Origin: Cordia subcordata
Lineage: Eukaryota > Streptophyta > Magnoliopsida > Boraginales > Cordiaceae
Direction: 5' to 3'
NCBI GenBank assembly: GCA_028554755.1
Contig: JAPTOF010000005.1
Span: 14,916,001 to 14,980,000 of the forward strand
Length of the DNA: 64,000 bases
Shown: one piece after another, positions 11,901 through 24,071 of the stretch
Layout: every line of letters begins with the position of its first letter
Numbering within the stretch: the first letter of the stretch is position 1
The notes under the pieces: generated by a model
Seen by the model: the letters and a program-made list of their open reading frames with translations, nothing else
The model's database searches: none
Told to the model about the DNA's origin: nothing
Translations under genes and position numbers: made by a program

Positions 11901-14900
11901 GGAGAATGAAGAGATGGAGAGTGGGTAAATTTCTGATTTTTGATTGAAGGAAGTCCGAAGGAGAAAAAATAGATCAGAATTGTCCTCGGGGGAATGAACC
12001 AAAGTTTTGAATTTCCATTTCATAAGGGTGTTGTTGGATTGGATGTCTTTGGGACTCTCCAATAAAGGTCCCAATTAGGTTTTCTCTCTTCCAATCAAAA
12101 GTTGTCTTTTTTTAGTGTTTAAAATTAAATTCAATTTGCTACTCCGAACCAAAAATGAGTGGCTTTTAGTGGTTTGTCAATAGGTAAAGTGGTTTCTCTC
12201 CGAACCTAGAACTAGATGATGAATCAAAGTTCTTGCTTGTTTGAGTCAAAATCATCTTTTTAGATGTTGGAATTTAGGAAAATACCTTCATCACAAGAGC
12301 ACGGAGTATTTCAAGTAAGCTAATTTGGATCGAATTAGGACCGCCTGGGGGAGAGAGAGATGAATGACCAAAGTTTTGAATTTCTGTAAGGGTGTTGTCA
12401 TTCCATTTCATTTCAAAGGAGAGATGAAATGCAGGATCTAAAAGTTGCACTGCCAAAATCACCAGCCTTTTGAAGTTCCATGGGCCAGATATGGCCAAAA
12501 TTGTGCATTTACACTTATTCATATAAAAATTTTTGTTTCAGGGTGCTTATGATGGGTTTTTACATTGATTGGTAACTAGGATTGAATTTGTTGTTTTTCT
12601 ATTTGATTTATTTCATATGAATATTTTAGTGAAATAATAGGACTACTATTGTGTTTGGAATGATCTTATTTTTAGATGCTTATTCTATTGAAATGAAGAG
12701 TATCTTATAAGATTTTAGACATCTTATCACATGTATCTATGAAAACTAAAAACAGTCATACTTTTTATCTTATAAGATATAAGCAATCCATCCTCATCTT
12801 ATTCTTTACAGTTATAGAAATAAGACATCTTATTACAAGTTTATTGTGAAACTCAAAATCAACCATACTTTTCCATATAAAAAAGTATCTTAAAATAAGA
12901 TTATACCTGCAGAGCATACTTGTACGTCAAGATTTTACATGCAATGATCACACTGATGAGATGCTTTAAATGCTCAACTCTAAGGGACAGTTATTTTTCG
13001 GAACAATCAAGACTGTGGTTCCTATGGACTGGATGATTTTGAAGTGTGATTCCATCTGGTGTATCAAGTTGTAACACTGAGGAAACTTGGCTTGGTCATG
13101 GGAGTTTAGAGCAACTGAAACTAACAGAAACAACAGAACCAAACTAGTGTCTTGATGATGAAACATATTAGGAGCTTTGTTCTTTTTATATTTTTTCTTA
13201 AGGATGGCCCTGCACATGTTGATTTTGTCCCCTAACCTTTTTGCTTAAATTTGTGATGATACCCAATTTGTATGCTTATTCTTTAGAAAGTCAATGGAGG
13301 CTGTACACACACACACAAACACACACAAAAAAAAAGAAAAAACACTACTAAATCATAGAGGTAATGTGAACTTATGGTTACTCTTTGTCTCCCAACAGGT
13401 GGCGTTGAAGACACTGATTGTTATACACAGAACACTGAGGGAGGGCGATCCTACATTTAGGGAGGAATTATTGAATTTTCACCAGCGAGGACGCATTCTC
13501 CAAATGTCCAATTTCAAGGATGATTCAAGCCCTATTGGTAATAAAAATACCACCATGTTACATTGGTTCTAAACTGTTTCTAAATAAAATTAGTTGGACT
13601 TGCCATTCAATTGCCAGTATTACCCGACACTTTAAGTTACATCATTTTTCTTCCTTTTTCAGCTTGGGATTGTTCTGCCTGGGTCCGTACATATGCTCTT
13701 TTCTTGGAAGAGAGACTTGAATGCTTTCGGATTTTGAAATATGACATTGAAGCTGAGCGTCTTCCTAGACCTGCCCAAGGGCAAGATAAGGTACAGAGAA
13801 ACCCAATATAAGCCTCCAGTGCCCCTCCTTGCCAAGAACAGTAGGCAAGAGGATTGATAAGAAATCATTATGATCTTATGCTTCTGATTCTTTAGCTGTA
13901 AATATCACTAAAAAAAGATGGATAAGATGTAGTCTTTATTGTCTTTGTCAGCAGGGGTACAGTAGAACTAGGGAGTTACAGAGCGAGGAACTGTTGGAGC
14001 AGTTGCCAGCTTTGCAGCAATTGTTGTATCGTCTTATAGGATGCCGGGTATTTCTGTGAAGCTTTTAGATTTAGAGAATTATTTCCTTTGGCAGTTTGTG
14101 CTTTTGGATTTCTAATACTTTTGAGTCAATATGTGATTGCAATATTGTTGACGATTACTTTTAACTTCTTAGCCTGAAGGAGCAGCTGTCAGCAACTATG
14201 TTATTCAATATGCTTTAGCACTGGTATGTTCTCCTTCTAGTTTCCTCCTTTGGTCAACATGCATTGCACAATTAAGTTTTTTCAAATGCCCTTAACCTTG
14301 GTTTTGCTGAGGAAGAAAAACCAAATGATAAACTGGCTGATCTGCCAACTGTTATGGGGACTTCTTTTCTCTTTTGTAATTTCCTGTTTGGGCTGTGCAG
14401 TGGAGGGGTGATTGTAGAGTGATGGCTAATAGTCTTCAGTAGGAGAGTAGGAATGAAAAGAGGCATACAAGTTGAGACTAAAAGTGGAAAGAATTTGTGG
14501 AACCTGAACATCTCTGGTTCTTGGTCTTGATATTGATATAGCAAGAAGAGGTGGACATGCTGTAAAACAGCTGTCTGGCCACTTCTTATTAGTTTCCTTT
14601 AAGTCTCTATTCCTTTGTTAGTTGTAAATGAATTGAATACTGAATATGGAGCTATAGAAATAAATTATGGAACTCTTGATTTATTATGGTTTCTGAGATA
14701 CTGTTTTTATTGTTGATGTATGTTACTTTCAGGTGCTCAAAGAGAGCTTCAAAATCTATTGTGCTATAAATGATGGAATAATCAATCTTATTGACAAGGT
14801 AACTTACCATATTTGGAAAACTAAATCTGCTGCATATTTTTTTTTTGGGTGAATTGCTTAACTCCCCCTTGTGATTTGACTAATATTCACAACTTTTCCC

Positions 14901-17628
14901 TGTATTTTACAAATTAGCTACTTGACCCCCTATGGTTTTAACGATAGTGTACACGACCCCCAAAAGCTAACCGTCGTTAGTTTTTTAACGGATTTTAGTA
15001 AAATGTCATTTTTGCCCTTGTCTAATCCAATAAAAAAAATCTATTTTACTTTCATTTTATTTTAAAAATAAAAACAAAAAAATAAACTTTAAAAAAAGTC
15101 TTAAAAAGTCCATTTGCCCTTAACTTATTAAATAAAATATCTAATTTACTTTTATTTTATTTAAAAATTAAAAATAAAAAATTAAATTAGAAAAAACACA
15201 AAAAAAAAAAAAAAGAAAACATGAAGGATGGGGGGTGGGGGCTGCTGGGGATGGGAGCTGCTGGGGGTAGGCGCAGTGGGGGTGGGGGTTGCTGGGGGTG
15301 GGGCTGGGGGTGGGGGTGGGGCTGGGGTGTGGTGGCAGGGGTGGTGTCTTTTTTTTTTTTTAGTTTAAAATTTTTTATTTTTAAAACAAATTAAAGATAG
15401 AAAAGTTTATTTAATGCATTTATTATGAAAAAACAAAGCAAAATTGTACAAGGCGCGCGTGCATGTCAAAACACGTTATTTTGGACGGAAAAATTAACGG
15501 AGGGGGTCTATGTACACCCTCATTGGAACTACAGGGGGTGACTTAGCTAATTTCGTAACCACAAGGTATTATTGTGCACATTTGTCAAACCACAGGGGGA
15601 AGTTGAGTAATTCATCCTTTTTTTTTTGTAAATTTCTTTGATAATGACTTTCTGATCTCCATTTCAGTTTTTTGAGATGCCAAGACATGAAGCTCTCAAA
15701 GCCCTGGATATATATAAAAGAGCTGGGCAGCAGGTGTTGGAAGAAGCTTCCCCAACGATTGTGGTTTTGTTTGATAATGAGTATATTATGAATCTTGACT
15801 TCCTCAATGGTGCTTCTTATAACAAGTTCATGCTCATTGCAGGCTGCAAGCCTTTCTGATTTTTATGAAGTGTGTAAAGGACTTGAGCTCGCTAGAAATT
15901 TCCAGTTTCCTGTTCTGAGAGAGGTAATCATGCTCTTTTTGATGAAAACTTGGGTAGTGAAGTTACTGGTTGCAACCATGCAAAATAAGTTCTTCCTTAA
16001 CTGAACTCTCTAGAGCAGCTTTTTATATTGTTGTGTTCTGCTTTCCAGCCTCCACAATCTTTCCTTGTTACAATGGAGGAGTACATAAAGGAAGCACCGA
16101 GCATGGTTTCTGTTCCAAGAGAACCCTTGGTTAGTATTACTGCATTTACCATGCAGAACATGTTCCTTTATATTGATGTTTCATCTGGCTTTTGATTCAA
16201 CTCAAAGCACAGGCATGGCAAAATTTTGTTTTAAGTTTACTTTTTGAAGAGCTAGATAACGGATGCTTCTTGTTATTGTTGCATCAGGAATATCCAGAGA
16301 GGCTTCAGTTGACTTATAAACCTGAGGAAGATCTTTCACCTCCTGAAGATACAAAAATACCAGACAGTGAGCCCGAGGCACCACCTCCAAACGAGGTTGC
16401 TGTGTCCACTGCAGAAGCTCAAGTTGCTCCGCTGCCTCAGCCAAACAACTTTGAAGCGGATGACCTATTGGTGAACTTGCTCTCTTCCTTTGATGTAGTA
16501 GTTGACCTTTTTTAGGAAACATCCCAGCCTCTTGTTAATTTTTCTGTTCATTGCATAATTATTATTTTGGAATTTAGGGTTTAAATGTCACCACAACAGC
16601 AGCTGATGCCTCATTTATTGAAGATAGCAATGCATTTGCTTTAGCCATAGTTCCTTCTGGTAACTATCCCCTGAATGCACTTCTTACAGTATTACTGAAA
16701 TTATGTTTTTTGCCAATGATTTAATGAGGGAATGTTACTATATAATACGTGCAGGGAGTACGCCATATGAATCTGGATCTGCTCAAGTAAAAGACCTCGA
16801 TCCAACAGGATGGGAACTTGCCTTGGTTGATACTCCCAGCAGCAACATATCCTCTGTTCAGGAAAGGCAATTGGTATGGCTCTGCTAGCTTGCATTATTC
16901 CAATTACTATAATTGTTTTATTCTGGAGAATTGGACGTTGGCCGAGGCTTACATGGCTTTAAACTTGGGGTAGCTCGCTCTTTTTTGTCTTTAAATGTTA
17001 ATTAATTAATTAATTTTTTTTATAAAAAATACAAATTTTAGAGTTTCAAGAGATACCATGAAGATTACCACGTGACAGATTTAACTCCATTTCTGGGGAC
17101 TGTCTAATATGTGGTGATTGAGAGTAAAGTATTAATGTTGTCTGCTGAATAGAATAGTTTCAATCATGTCTGTCGCATGATTAAATATTAATGCCCTCAA
17201 TTTCTGTCACGAATACGCTCTTACAGTTGCGTGTTTCCTGTTTTCTGGAAAATGAATGACAGGCGGGTGGATTGGACTCCCTTACTCTCCATAGCTTGTA
17301 TGATGACGGACTATATAGAGCCTCACAGCAACCAGCATATGGAGTACCTGGACCAAATCCATTTGAAGCTCCTGATCCATTTGCCATGTCAAACAACATG
17401 GCTCCTCCACCAGCTGTTCAAATGGCTGCAATGGCTCAACATCAGACAAATCCTTTTGCCGCTTTCCAACCTGCCTACCCACAACCTCAGCAGCAGCAGA
17501 AGCAGGACCTGTTGATGGGCCCAAGCGCACAAAATCCTTTTATCGATACAGGTTTCGGAACGTTTCCTGCCAACCCTGGAAATCACCCACATCCAAACAA
17601 TCCATTTGGAGCCGCAGGCCTACTGTAA
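8998..17628 (+). CDS. PICALM1: ANTH-domain clathrin assembly protein (AP180/CALM type), 15 exons
   Basis: Exons: 8998-9087, 9241-9310, 9999-10096, 13399-13537, 13663-13790, 13955-14047, 14173-14223, 14733-14798, 15668-15733, 15843-15923, 16049-16129, 16288-16470, 16578-16659, 16755-16873, 17263-17628. All junctions are GT-AG and the phases join into 570 aa, the usual length for the At2g01600/At1g14910 group. The ANTH domain fills about residues 25-290. The phosphoinositide motif [14 protein letters not shown] is at 38-51. The tail has a clathrin-box-like DLLGLN (380-385), four NPF motifs (481, 512, 540, 562) and one DPF (487), typical of endocytic adaptors. Known family role: binding PI(4,5)P2 at the plasma membrane, linking cargo such as VAMP72 SNAREs to clathrin and AP-2. 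Start chosen because [16 protein letters not shown] is the conserved N-terminus. Intron 3 is 3.3 kb; intron 8 holds a MULE-like insertion; the exon 6 acceptor is NAGNAG. The symbol is by family resemblance only. Confidence 0.95.
10097..13398 (+). other. Long intron 3 of the clathrin adaptor gene
   Basis: A 3.3-kb intron between the exon ending ...TRNWT and the exon beginning VALKT. It is T-rich on the coding strand and ends with a CA-rich tract (13304-13330). A segment at about 12652-12900 with many CTTATAAGAT/ATCTTAT phrases may be an old Harbinger-type MITE. None of the open frames inside looks like a protein. Confidence 0.6.
13949..13954 (+). promoter_or_regulatory. NAGNAG tandem splice acceptor (exon 6 of the clathrin adaptor gene)
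   Basis: The acceptor reads CAGCAG just before GGGTAC. Using the second AG gives K-G-Y-S-R-T-R across the junction, as in the family; using the first inserts one glutamine. Both keep the frame. Confidence 0.6.
14847..15617. mobile_element. MULE-like foldback element inside intron 8 of the clathrin adaptor gene
   Basis: A 771-bp insertion with long imperfect terminal inverted repeats of about 130 bases: the left end GGGTGAATTGCTTAACTCCC pairs with the right end, whose reverse complement is GGATGAATTACTCAACTTCC. Both sides are flanked by exactly ten T residues, compatible with a 9-10-bp Mutator-type target duplication in a T tract, though homopolymers cannot prove it. The core contains a G-rich minisatellite. 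There is no transposase, so it is non-autonomous. Confidence 0.75.
15229..15347 (+). repeat. G-rich minisatellite (GGGGGTGGGGCTG type)
   Basis: About 120 bases consist of repeated GGGG(G)T/GCTG units, with many runs of four or five guanines on the coding strand. Such spacing can form G-quadruplexes in DNA and in the pre-mRNA. It is the core of the intronic foldback element. Confidence 0.8.
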
Positions 17629-18601
17629 TAAAGTTGCACATATAATAACGATTGTAATTTACCCGCGTTCGTTGATATTGTTGTTACTCTGTAATGAGTG
17701 AAGCAATTTGGGTTGGGTATTTCACTGCATGGAGGTGACCCTTTTTTTGCTTGCTGCTTGAACTCTCTTCGAGTTGTAAAGATAGTTGAGAGACAATGAG
17801 AATGTATTATGGTACCCTTTAGCTGAAATAACGCCCATGATTAGCATATATGTGTTTTGTAATGTCTCTTTCTTTTTATTCATTTTGGTATTTTAGATCA
17901 TTTAAATGATTGAATGTCTTGTGCATTGCTGTACCAAATTTGATTATCATTAGCTCCTTGATTGAGAAAGTGGTATTTTTAGAAAAGTACAGCACCATTG
18001 ATTTAAATAGCAATGGCTTGTTGATATATGGAATACATGAGATTTTAAGTTATAAGGGTAGGACCAAATAAGAGTTGGAAAAGGATCCTCGTTTTGTCGA
18101 GGAAGAAGGGGCATTGTCAAGAGAGCAGGGAGAATGGTAAAAGGAAAAGGGGCAAGAGGAGGAAATGCAAAGGAATTTACGGGTGAATATTGTTTGGTTT
18201 GGTTAATTTGAAATTAACAAATTAGTTTCTAGTTATGTAAAGTAATCAAATCAAACCAATATCTTTAAAGTTTTTTAAGTTTAATTAACATATATATAAA
18301 ATTAAAGGTGAACATAATTTTGTTCCAAAATTGACCAAGTTGATGACGCTGACCAATGTAGTGAAAAAGATAAACAGGAAGCAAAGTAGAAAGTGTAGAA
18401 TGAGAAGTTAGGGGCTTTTTGGCCCGGTTTCTGGACGGGACAATTTCATAATAAGTTCTCATTGTTATCACCTTTATCAAATTAGTTCGCATTGTTCTGA
18501 AATTATTTCATGTTTTATAAATATAGTTAAATTAGTTCATATTATTTAAAAACATCATATTAGCCTCTAATATTGCACAAAGACAGTCAAATTAATCACC
18601 G

Positions 18602-18727
18602 TTATTTGGAAAAACCATTCACATTAGTCCTCAATCCTTATTTGTCCGGAAGGAGGTCATGTCCTTGTTATTTGAAAGAACCATTCATATTAGTCCTCAA
18701 TCCGTATTTGTCCCGAAAGGGGTCATG
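18602..18727 (+). repeat. Two direct copies of a 60-bp unit, period 66
   Basis: TTATTTG(G/A)AA...ACCATTCA(C/T)ATTAGTCCTC occurs at 18602-18661 and again at 18668-18727, with few differences. Such phrases are typical of long MULE-type terminal repeats, but no partner in inverted orientation was found nearby. Confidence 0.7.
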
Positions 18728-19430
18728 TATATAAGTAGAGAGCCAAAGGACATTAAAAATCTCGTATTTTTGCGCTAAATTTCATTATGATTGGTCCTTG
18801 TCCCAACACATTTAGCTTTACGCACTCGGGCCCCTTATGATAATTTTGTTGAAACAAGTAGATAAAATTGTGACTAGGAACTTACTTCATTTTACTAATA
18901 TAAACCAAGATACTAATAAAACATTAAGAAAAACTAATTTATCATTTTTGCTATAATGTGGGGACTTTATAAAAATGATTAGCACTAAAAGCAATGAGGA
19001 AGAACTGTTTTAATGGGCACTTTTGGATAGCTTTGGGGACAGCATCTGCCAAGGATGGCCAAGTTAATTAAAGTAAGCCTTGCCTTTTTCAAATTGTATA
19101 AGCTCCGTGAGAAAGAAAAAATGTTTAAGCAGCTTTATTAGGTTGATCAATTACTTTAAAGTACAATTAGACATTTTTGATGGACCTCTTTCATGATGAT
19201 TGTCACATGGAACTCTTTAGAATCTATCATATTAATATCTCTTAATCCATTTTAAATTACGTGATAATATAAAAGAAAAGAATTGAATTACTTATCTTTA
19301 AAACAAAAACGTAATTGAAATGTTACACCTATTTGTACGATCCATTTGTCCAACTATACAGATAGTGTGTTTGGAATGAACTATACAGTGAGTGGGGAGG
19401 AGGGAGAACGAAAGAGTTAAGAGAGAAATT

Positions 19431-19737
19431 GAGCCTTTTTGTTTCTGTTTTTAAAAATAGTTTTTAGTTTTTAAGAAGAAAAAAGGAAAAATCAAAAATA
19501 AAAAACGACAAAAATGATGTTTTCAATGTTGCACAAAATCGAGGAGTCCACTTTGTTAATGACAATTTTATAATTAAGATATAATTATAATGATAAATAT
19601 TTTTTTTTTAAATCTCTCCACTTTATATTTATTTTACCATAAAAGTTACCAAACAAGTCTTTCAAACTTTTTTTTTCAAAAACTGTTGAAGAATTGTTTT
19701 CAAAACAGGAAAACAAAAATAGAAACCAAATAGACCC
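19431..19737. mobile_element. Candidate MITE with imperfect inverted ends
   Basis: The left end GAGCCTTTTTGTTTCTGTTT resembles the reverse complement of the right end (GGGTCTATTTGGTTTCTATT). The element is about 307 bp, AT-rich and non-coding. The target duplication is unclear, so the superfamily (hAT-like or other) is not assigned. Confidence 0.5.
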
Positions 19738-20570
19738 ATTATTTTTCATAAAATGACTTCTGTTACCCAAAAAAGCAGAAAAACTTTTTCTCTCTTTTGT
19801 TATATATATAACATTACTCCGGAAAGTGAAAATTTTGATCAGATTGATCCAATTATGAGTGTCCATCCAATCTATTTTCTTTCACTAATTGAAAGGGACG
19901 AGACTTTAACAAGTCTGAATGTGAAACTTCTTTTTTTTTTTGGTCAATTATATATTTAAATCCAGTTAGCGAAATACGATAACCAAAATACATCACAGAC
20001 TTGGAAAGTCCTACCATCAACTGACAAATATTAGGTGCATAGTACGTTCTTTATATTGTATATTAGTTAAGTCGAGGACATTTAACTTAAAACAGGAGGT
20101 TAAATTCAAACTTAAGTTATAAGTTGCGTCTATCTTTTAACTATTACCGCTAAATAATCTTTAGGAGACTTGGGCAAATGATTTCTGAACGTGATGCTTT
20201 TTTTATCTTACCTTGGCCAGCTGGATAGTATTTCCACAGCCTCTGGATTCAAGACTGATTCCATGATATTCACTTGTTCTTTTATTTGTCCTCTCCACCA
20301 ATTTTGTCCTTTTCCACGCTGATATGTGATTTATCAATTGGGCATGTCACGCTACCAAGTTCTCGTGGTGTAGTAATTGCGGAAAAAAGTCATGTGTCGA
20401 CTTTGACAGTTGAACTATCTCCGTACTCGATCTGTTTAACGCAATGACAATATTGATCACGAAAAAATCCAGAAATATCTTAAATAAATAAAAAATTAAA
20501 TGATTTTGACAAAATGAAGAAAGTAAATAGTATTATAAGTAAAATATTTTAAAATAACAAGAAAGAGTCT

Positions 20571-20785
20571 AAAGAATTTGTTTAGGAATTAGAAAAGGCT
20601 ACGACTCTCACACCCTTTAATATAAATTAGCTCTGAAAATGGTCATAATGAATAAAATAAATAATATTCTAGACTAAAGAAGTTCAAAGGTAACAATAGT
20701 GTAAAGAATTCCTTAGCGATTAGTAGAGGCTATGGTGCCTACGCCCTTCAATATAGATTCATCTTGATAGTGGTTTTGTAATCCG
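20571..20785 (+). repeat. Degenerate direct duplication, spacing about 130
   Basis: AAAGAATT...TTAG(G/C)(A/G)ATTAG and CCCTT(T/C)AATATA(A/G)ATT recur in the same order at about 20571-20655 and 20702-20785, with substantial divergence. Confidence 0.5.
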
Positions 20786-21163
20786 ATTGATTAGAATGAT
20801 ATGCTATTGCATAATGAAACGGGCAAATGTAATTAAAGCAAATGAGAAGTGTCCCTTTGCTTCATGATTAAAGATTGTGTTATTATAGGTCATAAATTCA
20901 GTGTTCCTTGTGTGAAAATCTAGATATCTTATTAGTGCACGTTGATAGAAAGTTAAATGATTATGCCTAGGAGTGAAAATGATCAATCCAAAATTTGGTT
21001 TGAGTTGGTTCTTTTATATGGTCAAAAAGCGTAAATAAATGTCAGTTGGTTTAATAGGTTCAAAATAAAATAAAATCAATCCAAATCCCTAATAATAAAA
21101 AATATTATAATTTGGATAATTGGCTAAGCTTGATAGCATTAAAATCTTAAATTTTAAATGTAA

Positions 21164-21636
21164 TGTCTCACGTCAGTTTGTAGGGTATTTTTAACTTGTT
21201 TATAAGTAAGTGGTGTAGGTATAACTAAGAACTTGGATTGATCATTTTACGCTAGTTGATTTGAAGACTCAATTAGTTATTAGTTATACCTTCAACATTA
21301 GGCTCTGTTTGGCCGAGCTATGAGATTTCAGCTGTTAAGCTGTAGAGCTTTTAGTAGTAGAACTTTGGTTAAAAGTGTTGCTAGCAGCAGAACTTTGGTT
21401 AAAAGTGCTGCTAAATAAAAGCCGTTGATTGTTTACTTTGATATTTTAAGAGTTCAACTTTTAGCTGTCTTGAGGGCAATATTGAAATTTCAAAATTATA
21501 GAGTAATATTTTTTTAGAAAAGAATAAAAAATAATTTCTGATATCATGTAAAAACAACTTTTTAGAATCCATTTTTAGTCTCGCTCGTGGGTTTTGGGGT
21601 CTGGGCACAGAGGTGCGACAGAATGGTATCAGAGCC
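21164..21636 (+). mobile_element. LTR plus tRNA-Met primer-binding site of a retrotransposon remnant
   Basis: The left end TGTCTCACGTCAGTTTG and the right end GGGTCTGGGCACAGAGGTGCGACA (21597-21620) look like the two ends of one plant LTR (TG...CA). Three bases later TGGTATCAGAGCC (21624-21636) matches the primer-binding site complementary to initiator tRNA-Met. A MITE-like segment starting GGCTCTGTTTGGCC after TTA (21301 onward) appears nested in the LTR. No gag or pol is recognisable downstream. Confidence 0.65.
21352..21413 (+). repeat. Short tandem duplication within the nested MITE-like segment
   Basis: AG(T/C)AGAACTTTGGTTAAAAG with TG(T/C)TGCT occurs twice in tandem, about 30 bases apart. 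Confidence 0.7.
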
Positions 21637-22342
21637 AATCATTAGCTAGCAAGGATAAACCCAGGATGAAATATTAAGAGGGGAAAAAATAAATAGGCAT
21701 TATAATAACATACATTGACTAACATATGACTTCTACGTGAATTAAGAGATAAATACAATGAGATATTATATAAAAGAAATCAATCCATAAATATTCTGAA
21801 ATCTCATAAAACTCTTCAAAAATCTAAGCAAAGTATTGAAATGCTTAAAGAAGATGAACCTATCAAGTACCAAGACATTTCTATTGCTTACCTGCAAATA
21901 CCCTCACAGCCTTTCAAGTCTTAAGATCTGTCTTAGCAAAATGATGATTTATATGAAGTCTCTATAGAACTTTTGACTTTTGTGAAAAAAAAATAAAAAA
22001 AATAAACTACAAAGAGTTAATTGTAATTTGTAAAAATATCAATTTTAAAAAAAATAACTACTCTTTATGAAATTAAAATTTCCTTATTTTTGTAGAATAT
22101 TAAATTAAATTAAATTAAGCTTCCAATTTAAACAAAATTACCATTAGTGTGTTCTGTCCTCAAAATTTGAGGGGGGCCAATATAAGTTATTTATTTATAA
22201 TAAAAAATTTTCTTCATAAACACAAAAGGAAAAAAAAAATTTGGGGGGGGGGGCAGGGGGGGGGGGAGCTCCAAACTAAAAGGTAGTTTCGTCCCTGCTA
22301 GCCAATTGTGAGAGTTAGGTGTTATACAGGGCAAAATATTAC

Positions 22343-22486
22343 ACCAAATGTGCAATGAAAGCCATCTATTGAGTACATAGGAGTCACCTTTACTTAGTAA
22401 TATTGTTTTGCCACACCAAGTGTGTGGTCAAAACCACCTCTTGAATACATAAGAGTCACCTTTACGTAGTAATATCGTTATGCATC
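22343..22486 (+). repeat. 72-bp tandem repeat, two copies
   Basis: ACCAA(A/G)TGTG...GA(G/A)TACATA(G/A)GAGTCACC...TAGTAATAT is repeated with a 72-base period. The reading frame is maintained (72 is a multiple of 3), but no protein family is recognisable. Confidence 0.7.
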
Positions 22487-23957
22487 TTTGCAGTCATTGA
22501 AGGAGAAAATACTTGGTCAAAAATTTTTGGATCATCCCCTTCCAGGTGGTAATACTGCTGGTGAAAAAGTAAGCCAACTCATTGCCTTATCTCTCAAAGA
22601 GAGCGGAAAAGTCGCAATCGTATCGCGTCTTCATTGGCCCCATTACACTTGAAACCCGCAATCAAAGCTTCCTTGGGCAAACCCTTTTTGCCCCTTGCTC
22701 AAAGCAATACACTCTTTTTTCACAGGCCTTTGGTTCACAGAAAGCTCTAGAGAGCAATCTCATATAGACTATAAATTTAAGAACACACCCCTTGAAGATC
22801 ACAAGGAAATAGCAATAACGAAGTAATATGGAAGGTTTTAGAAAGTCTGCAACTTTTCCTCTTTGATTTCAATAATTCGGTACAAAAATTGAGAAAGATT
22901 TGGCTCAAAAAAGGTATGGAATGATCAAGACAAGTTGTAGCTTTTTCAGAGAAAATTTTTAGAGTTTAGATAATGATTTGTGTTTATGGAAAATAGTGTA
23001 GTGATTAGCTCAAGGCTATATTTTTCAAAATTGAAAAGACATACTCACTGACGGAAGTATGCATGCCGGCAAACTTAAGCAGTTGAGGTGTGTGGTCGAA
23101 TTCGCATGGATGTGGTCGATCACGTGGTTGTTCTGCATGCTTCCCTGCAAAACATAGTTACTGCAGAAGGTTATACGAATCATGTCGTCATCCGCATGGT
23201 GCTTTCGGTAGCGAATAAAAGCTTATTATCAAACATCTAGTGGTCAAGTAGCATATCTCTCATTGTTAACGTGAATGGGACCAGAAATCAACTTTTGCTA
23301 GATACATGTTGTCATCGACCTTTGATCTTCCTTAGAGTGAAAAAAAAAAAAAAAAGAAGCTTATTTTAATAAACTTTAAGTGCCTAAAAGAGTTTATAAG
23401 TTAAAACATGCATTTTCGAAAACCATTTTGAGAGCCCTCCTTTCTAAGAACGTTTAGAAAACCAAACCCTTATGAAATCAAGAACAAACATGAAGGAAAC
23501 TTTTCAAAAGTTCCTACTATCAAAGATCTGCCATATGGAAGTTTAAAAATATGAAACCTATGCAATCCATGGAGTTTAATTAAATAAACTCCATAGCTTT
23601 CATTGCAGAGCATCTACATCTAATCCCTGCTTTTTGAAACAGTAGATATATTACGCAAGTTCAAACGGCGTTAGCCGTCATTCATTCAAACAGTTATAAG
23701 CACATCATCATTATCAACATATATATAACACCGTATGTTCTAATTCTATTCCATTAATTATTTTGTTTCCTAAAATAAGTTAAACTCCAATAAATATCTC
23801 ATTCCCTTTCTATTACTTTTTTTAAAATAAGATTATTTTCTGATTTTATTTTCTCAATTTAAATAATCTATTCAATTAATATAAATTGCTCATAAAAGAT
23901 ATAATTAGTATAAAAAATTATGAAATAAAATTTTATAAAATAAATTTATATTTTATT

Positions 23958-24071
23958 ATCATTTAAACTGTAATATATGGGTATGTGTGTGTGTGTAATG
24001 AGTTAAATTCCCATATCATTTAAACTGTAATATATGGGTATGTGTGTGTGTGTAATGAGTTAAATTCCCAT
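23958..24071 (+). repeat. Perfect 57-bp tandem duplication
   Basis: 23958-24014 and 24015-24071 are identical base for base, including an internal (GT)n run and the ends ATCATTTAAACTG and TTAAATTCCCAT. Confidence 0.9.

Noticed and set aside
12652..12900. Possible MITE in intron 3 of the clathrin adaptor gene
   Set aside because: CTTATAAGAT phrases are present, but the proposed ends pair poorly and no target duplication is visible; kept only as a remark.
22243..22268. Long G run as a possible regulatory G-quadruplex
   Set aside because: An almost uninterrupted homopolymer in decayed intergenic DNA (as at 37074-37093); more likely slippage or sequencing uncertainty than function.
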